From contig NC_006039.1 in assembly GCF_000002515.2 (NCBI RefSeq), positions 1,612,001-1,676,000 on the forward strand: a stretch of DNA of 64,000 nucleotides. Reading direction: 5' to 3'. Source of the stretch: Kluyveromyces lactis (Eukaryota; Ascomycota; Saccharomycetes; Saccharomycetales; Saccharomycetaceae). Made by a program: the position numbers and the translations under genes. Shown here one piece after another: positions 59,445-64,000 of the stretch; position 1 is the first letter of the stretch; each line of letters opens with the position of its first letter. The notes under the pieces are model-generated. The model worked only from the letters and a program-made list of their open reading frames with translations. It was not told the origin of the DNA and did not search any database.

Positions 59445-61466
59445 TTATTCCTTTTTGGCCTTTTTAGAAACAGGTTCTTCTTGTTCCTCTTGCTCCTTCT
59501 CTTCCTCTTCTTGATCTTCTTGATTTTCCTCTGCAGGACGTTTCTTATCACCAGGTTCCTTTTCCTCAATCTTGTCCTTCTCTGGTGGTGGTACGAACCA
59601 TGGGATCTTACCTCTGTTGAAATCGTTCAAGATTTGTTTCGATACCCCGCTTTCATCTGGTTCACCACCTTTCAATAGTCTACCTTGCTTTCTTGCAATC
59701 ATTTCGATGAAATCTACAGAGTCTTTCCATCCGGAGATCTCATAGGTTCTTTCCAAATGTTGTCTCTTACAACGTTTTAGAATACCTGGAATGTATTGTT
59801 CAGGATGCGAAACGTGTTCAACTCTTACCACACCTCTGAATAGAATATCCTCTTCACTGTCCTTGCTGGATGGCGGTACAATACCGGGACAATCGATTAA
59901 AAAGATTCTCTTCATCAAAGTTATGTATTGCCACACCTTAGTTTCACCAGGAATAGGTGCCACTTGACAGACCTTCTTTTTCCTTAGAGTGTTGATGATT
60001 GAGGATTTACCGGTGTTTGGATATCCAATGAACCCAACAGAGATTTGATGTCTGTCCTTATGCAGTTGTGAGAATTGACGTAGAAGTTGAATTAACGAAC
60101 CCTTACCAAATGAATTGGTAATAGAGGCATGGAATGCCAATGTGGGACGTTCCTTCGATAGATGTTTTACCCATGCTGCCTGTTGAGAATCAAAAATAGG
60201 GAAAATCGTGTTAGTAAAATTGTAATCACATATGTGAATCAATAACCAATTATGCTTTCTACTGGGGGTTGACTCCATGCTGTATTGAGTATATTAGTGG
60301 TGATGTGAGGTTCTTTACTACGAGCCATGGCATAATAATTCTTTTCAGATCCAAAGCTCAACTCTTAAGTTCCTCCGTACCCGAAATAAAAGCGCTGATA
60401 TATCCTCAAAACGAAGATTGTTCAACTAGGTTTCAACCATGACTCCATCAAAACGATGGATAGATCGAGGGTGGGTAGTATTGCTCTTCCAAAACTGTAA
60501 CAGGCCCTTCTGTATGTGTAAGTTGTACTAGAATGTACGCAGAAACACCCTGACAAAGAATTTTGGTATTCTCAAGATACTGTGGTATTCACTCCCAGTT
60601 AGAAAGTATAATCGGTTAGTAGTAATCACTGAAGATTAAAAAGAAAGTTTAAAACATACGGCAACCCATGTAGGAACAAGATCACACTTGTTCAAGACGT
60701 ATATCAAATGTTTATGAGGAGTCTCATTGGTCATGTAATCAGTCACCGATTTACAACGAGTCCCCAAAGGATCTCTAGCATCCAATACGTGGATGACGAC
60801 ATCGGAGGAATCGATAACCTTGTACAATTCGTTCCAAATACGTTTCGACTGACCTTTGTGGAAAATGGCTTCCTTTGCTGCCTGCGTCCAACCGTCTTCT
60901 TCCTCTTGCTTACCCATAAGCCCCAGAGTAGAATCCAATTCTTGCTTTTCTTCAAAAGTCTTATTATCGGTAGAAGTACTTGAAATCAACTCTTCCAACG
61001 ACGACGCAGCGATTCTTGGTTTCTTCCTCTGAGCCTTAGGCCCAAAAGTTTGTTCAAAGGGCTCTGTCTCCAAAATCTTTGCCGTTGGAGATTCAGCGGA
61101 ATCCTTTTCGTTCAACAACGACATCGGAAGTTTATTTCTTCTCAATAGCACCTGATAAGAATCACGCTTGTTCTCGCCCAAAGCTTCTCTGAAATGGCTC
61201 AATGAATCCTGAGAAATAACTCTGGTATTACCAAACCATCTACGGTCAGGAGCCACTCTTGCTGTTGGAGCAGCAGTATCCTGCAACGGAGCAGCCTTGA
61301 TAATGTCACCCTTTGCATTACGAACAGATCTACCACCTTTGTACATGTTCAAAAACTGCACTCTCTTGGTGTCCCTGTAGAAATTCTCACCCTTCACACG
61401 AAGGTTACCATCCTTGGTATTACCTTCGCGGATTCTCCTTTGCTTTTCCTTCTTACCGGTACCCAT
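59445..61466 (-). CDS. NOG2: Nog2, 60S assembly GTPase, spliced
   Basis: Exons 61466-60660 and 60179-59445 (minus strand) give 513 residues (S. cerevisiae 486). Nog2 binds pre-60S particles and licenses nuclear export. It is a circularly permuted GTPase: G4 (NKCDLVP) comes first, at the end of exon 1, then G1 ([12 protein letters not shown]) and G3 (DCPGIVPP) in exon 2. Splicing joins PTWVA to [12 protein letters not shown], matching the family. The N-terminus [15 protein letters not shown] is conserved; the C-tail is a Glu/Lys run. RRPE and GATGAG repeats lie upstream. The intron hosts an snR191 homologue. Confidence 0.97.
60180..60659 (-). other. NOG2 spliceosomal intron
   Basis: The intron is 480 nt: 5' site GTATGT (60659-60654), branch point TACTAAC (60210-60216), 3' site CAACAG ending at 60180. 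A second perfect TACTAAC lies near the 5' end (60615-60621), upstream of the snoRNA. Confidence 0.96.
60301..60570 (-). ncRNA. snR191: snR191-type box H/ACA snoRNA, intron-encoded
   Basis: Within the NOG2 intron, minus strand. The 5' hairpin has lower stem CCAAAATT/AGTTTTGG (60566-60559/60496-60489), right guide GTTAC starting 14 nt before the H box AGAGCA (60487-60482), and left guide GUCA. The 3' hairpin has lower stem GAGG..CTT/AAG..CCTC, upper stem TGAGC/GCTCG, guides AAGAGT and TAGT, and ACA (60306-60304) 14 nt after the guide start. The guides fit helix 69 of 25S rRNA (GUAAC-U-A-U-GACUCU), i.e. pseudouridines 2258 and 2260, the known snR191 targets. S. cerevisiae snR191 (about 274 nt) is also in the NOG2 intron. 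Confidence 0.9.
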
Positions 61467-61835
61467 TGTGCCTTGGTATAGATTTCAATTAGGTTTCCTT
61501 TGGTTCGTTCGTTTGTTCGTTCTTTGTGGTAACGAACACGTTCAATTTCGATCGAAAACTCAAACAGATGGAAGAATAAGTAACTGAATGTCTCTTGCCT
61601 GGACTGAGATCAACCTGAATCGAAACAAACCACTGATGAACCTGCCTTTGTTCCTGTTCCAATTCATGAGATGAGATGAGATGAGCTGGAAAATTTTTTC
61701 TTTTCACTTTTTCTTACACTATGGGAATGAAAAAGAAACCTGATCTTTGACCATGGGAATGGCAGGCGATGAGTTGTACTCTCTGTAGGGCTTTTGGCTT
61801 GGCTATATGCTTTATATATGTGTTATATAGTCATC
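61467..61835 (-). promoter_or_regulatory. NOG2 promoter region with RRPE and GATGAG repeats
   Basis: Four tandem ATGAG units (61666-61685) and GGAAAATTTTTT (61688-61699, RRPE) lie about 200 bp upstream of the NOG2 ATG. They mark a ribosome-biogenesis promoter. The rest of the 369-bp gap includes the ESF2 3' end and shows nothing else. Confidence 0.7.
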
Positions 61836-62717
61836 TTAGAATAAACTATGCATGACATCGTTGAGTGCTTTCGATTGCGGTTGGGATTGTCTCTGAGAAT
61901 CTGGAGCAGATGCTCTTGTCGAAGCGACTTTCCTCTGTTTGAAAGTCCTGCGAACTTCTTCATCGACCTGCTGTGATTCTTGTTGGTTACGTTTCTTGCT
62001 CTGTTTCATCTTGTTGACCATCTTTGATTTCTCTACGTTATGGATGAACTCTGCGTTCAACTTGTTGGCCTGTGAGATTTCCAATTGTAGCTTTGCTTGT
62101 CTGATATCGTTTTCTCTAGCGATTTGTTCTGTCAAATCGGCCCATTTGAACCCGGGCAAGTATTTAACGTTCATGACGTCGTCATGGTAGAAATTTCCCT
62201 TCTTACCACCGATAATATTACCGTTTAGAGTCGATGCGCACAGTTTAGCGTCCTTCTTTCTGATAAACTCGGCCCAACCTTCTTCAAACATCGTTTTCTT
62301 GTTCCCACCACTCTTGACACGCTGCTGGTGCTTGTGCTCCTCTTCACGTTTCAAGAACAGACGGTCCACTTCACCGAATCTTGTGAGAATCTGCCTTAGC
62401 TTGGCTGGTTTCATGTACGGTGGAACCCTCGATAGGTAAACCACACCGGTCTTGTGTTTCGTCTTCTTATCGCTCTTAAGCTTTTTGAGTCGTCTCTGCT
62501 TTTCTTTCTCTATCTGCTGTTCTGTGAGTTGTACTACCTTATCCTCCGGTTCTTCTTCATCCTGTACTTCCTCGTCCTCTTCCTCTTGCTCTTCCTCGTC
62601 CTCTTCTTGATCAAACTGAATCACATTCTTCTTCGCATCCTTCCCAGTGATCAACACTTGGTTGTCCTCTTCTTCGTCTGACGCAAAATCATCCACATCG
62701 CTGTACTCCTTGCTCAT
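61836..62717 (-). CDS. ESF2: Esf2, 18S rRNA processing factor
   Basis: A 293-residue protein (S. cerevisiae about 316) of the ABT1/Esf2 family, which binds U3-associated pre-rRNA and stimulates the helicase Dbp8. The N-terminus is very acidic (Glu/Asp/Gln runs). An atypical RRM covers about residues 90-190 (VVYLSRVPPYMKPAKLRQIL ... GWAEFIRKKDAKLCASTLNG), followed by YHDDVMNVKYLPGFKWADLTE, a family signature, and a basic C-terminus. Starts at the first ATG. PAC/RRPE lie upstream at 62789-62832. Confidence 0.95.
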   Translation of the reverse strand: MSKEYSDVDDFASDEEEDNQVLITGKDAKKNVIQFDQEEDEEEQEEEDEEVQDEEEPEDKVVQLTEQQIEKEKQRRLKKLKSDKKTKHKTGVVYLSRVPPYMKPAKLRQILTRFGEVDRLFLKREEEHKHQQRVKSGGNKKTMFEEGWAEFIRKKDAKLCASTLNGNIIGGKKGNFYHDDVMNVKYLPGFKWADLTEQIARENDIRQAKLQLEISQANKLNAEFIHNVEKSKMVNKMKQSKKRNQQESQQVDEEVRRTFKQRKVASTRASAPDSQRQSQPQSKALNDVMHSLF

Positions 62718-63382
62718 CGTGTTATTGTTGTCCTTAGTTAACCTGCTGAACCTTGTGGTCTGTTGTCTCTTCTCTCATGTATATGGTTCATCTCATCTCA
62801 TCTCATCTCATCGCTTTAGTTCCAAATTTTTCAGTATGGCACTCACTGTACAGAAGAAATGGGAACCAATCGTACTGGACGACGGACCGATACCACAATG
62901 AAGTAACGGGTCTGTAGCCGGTGTTTGCAGCCTGTATGGCCGGAGATCGCGAACTTGATCCATGTCTGCTCTTGCTGCACGCTTGAGCAGCTTTCTCAGT
63001 GAGGTGTGCAGGTCTTACATACATATTCTATATAGAAACGGCTTAAAACTACGTCAAAGCAGGAACCTCCCCACTCTCTTGGCGTAGTTCCCTCCGCTTT
63101 GCTACCAGAGTTGCCATTGCCATTGCTCATTGCCATTGACATTGCCGTTGTCGTTCCACTGTTATCCGGTTTGTGACAACTGGTGACTGGATTAATAATA
63201 ACCCGACACGAATGGCAAGAAACCGGAAAAACCTTGTCCGTTCGAGAGATTAATCCAGATATATAAAGGGGAAGTGCTTCCGATATAGATGAACAACACA
63301 TGTATCCTTGATCTAATTGGCTTGACTTGTTGATTTATAGTCGCCCCAATACAAACAACACACACTCGATATATTTTACAAT
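62718..63382. promoter_or_regulatory. Divergent region ESF2 / YMR315W-like gene
   Basis: The 665-bp gap has tandem CATCT units ending in CATCGC (62789-62813, PAC on the ESF2 strand) and CAAATTTTTC (62823-62832, RRPE) close to ESF2. A degenerate CATTGC/CATTGA repeat lies at about 63110-63150. No other gene seen. Confidence 0.6.
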
Positions 63383-64000
63383 ATGTCTGCACCTTTAAAC
63401 GTTGGTATTGTAGGTACCGGTATCTTTGCAAGAAACAAGCACTTGCCCACTTTCCAACAGCACAGCGATAAGTTCAAACCAGTCGCATGTTTCAACAGGA
63501 CCAAGAGTAAAGCAGATGCGTTTGCTGTCACTGCTGGTATCGAGGAGTCTAAAGTTTACGCAGATTTGGACCATTTGTTGCAAGATGATTCCGTTGACGT
63601 AGTGGATGTGATGGTTCCTGTTCAATTCAACTATGAGACTGCGAAGAAGAGTGTAGAAGCTGGTAAACCGGTGATCTTGGAAAAGCCGATTGAAGCTAAC
63701 TTGGAACAGGCTAAGAAATTGGTTCAATTGGCTGAATCTACCGAGCTTCCAGTTGCTATCGCAGAGAATTGGTTACATTTAGAATGTGTGCCAATAATGA
63801 AAGAGAAATTGGCTAAGATTGGTCCAATTGCTGCGTTCACTTACAATTCCACTGGTCCCTTCTATCCATCGAGTGAATACCTGGCTACCAGTTGGAGAAA
63901 ACATCCAGAACACATTGGTGGGTTTTTGTCCGACGGTGGTGTTCATCAACTTGCGTTGTTGACTACTCTATTGGGGGACATCGGTAGCATTGCTGCGTTT
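63383..64000 (+). CDS. Gfo/Idh/MocA-family NAD(P)-dependent oxidoreductase, YMR315W-like (partial, 3' end outside window)
   Basis: The first 206 codons are visible. The Rossmann start LNVGIVGTGIFARNKHLPTF, then EKPIEANLEQAKKLVQLA (EKP motif) and GFLSDGGVHQLALL are characteristic of the family. The closest protein I know is S. cerevisiae YMR315W (349 residues), an NADPH-forming oxidoreductase responsive to oxidative stress. Codon use is rather optimal. The start is the first ATG of the open frame. Its neighbour ESF2 is not next to YMR315W in S. cerevisiae, so the block of chromosome III/XIV synteny ends here. Confidence 0.9.
   Translation, partial: MSAPLNVGIVGTGIFARNKHLPTFQQHSDKFKPVACFNRTKSKADAFAVTAGIEESKVYADLDHLLQDDSVDVVDVMVPVQFNYETAKKSVEAGKPVILEKPIEANLEQAKKLVQLAESTELPVAIAENWLHLECVPIMKEKLAKIGPIAAFTYNSTGPFYPSSEYLATSWRKHPEHIGGFLSDGGVHQLALLTTLLGDIGSIAAF

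Noticed and set aside
60265-60445. Two GGAGTCA copies in the NOG2 intron as snR191 guides for helix 69
   Set aside because: They do complement helix 69, but no hairpin with correct distance to an H or ACA box can be built around them; the fold given in the features meets all distance rules.
1-64000. tRNA genes, transposons, solo LTRs, CRISPR, recent horizontal transfer
   Set aside because: No B-box with matching A-box and acceptor stem, no long terminal or target-site repeats, and no block with alien base composition were seen by eye; a tRNA or repeat scan would settle it.

Overview
The window is nuclear DNA of a budding yeast, almost certainly a Kluyveromyces species close to K. lactis. It carries 28 protein-coding genes (two cut by the window ends), two intron-nested snoRNAs and a complete point centromere. 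The clade call rests on three things: a K. lactis-type centromere (A-rich CDE0, CDEI, a CDEII of about 163 bp, and CDEIII with the core GTTTCCGAAAATTAAT), compact genes with only two introns (both GTATGT...TACTAAC...AG), and a gene order that interleaves pairs of Saccharomyces cerevisiae chromosome segments, as expected of a lineage that never underwent the whole-genome duplication. The exact species cannot be decided from the sequence alone. I see no tRNA, rRNA, transposon, LTR or CRISPR.

Left block (1-18.8 kb): PEX30/31 (partial), CWC24, CUL3, SWC4, MMS22, BUD6, EST2, TAD3, NKP2 and SFH1. This mixes genes now on S. cerevisiae chromosomes VII and XII, with SFH1 displaced. Functions include peroxisome/ER membrane shaping, splicing, ubiquitin ligase, chromatin remodelling, replication repair, polarity, telomerase, tRNA inosine formation and kinetochore. 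Pericentromeric block (19.5-27.3 kb): EFB1 (eEF1B alpha, intron holding U18/snR18), VPS8, ERG26, the centromere (about 25.86-26.35 kb) and TRM112.

Right block (28-62.7 kb): FPK1/KIN82, MSH3, CDC39/NOT1, CDC50, UBC1, a Dal5-type permease, OXP1, MSO1, LYS9, OCA4, BRE5, POP2, NOG2 (intron holding an snR191 homologue) and ESF2. It interleaves S. cerevisiae chromosome III and XIV segments; UBC1-permease-OXP1 looks like a foreign insert between CDC50 and MSO1. Functional links inside the block: CDC39 and POP2 are both CCR4-NOT subunits; FPK1 and CDC50 both serve lipid flippases; NOG2, ESF2 and both snoRNAs serve ribosome assembly. At the right end a Gfo/Idh/MocA oxidoreductase (YMR315W-like) starts and runs off the window.

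Ribosome-biogenesis promoter signatures (RRPE followed by PAC, GCGATGAG) precede TAD3, TRM112, NOG2 and ESF2. A further full RRPE/PAC set lies between OCA4 and LYS9 with no suitable gene behind it, next to nested inverted repeats; this is the best candidate for something unannotated here. Several start codons were moved from upstream non-ATG reading-frame extensions to the first ATG; each case is noted. Comparisons with S. cerevisiae lengths and gene order are from memory, not from a search.
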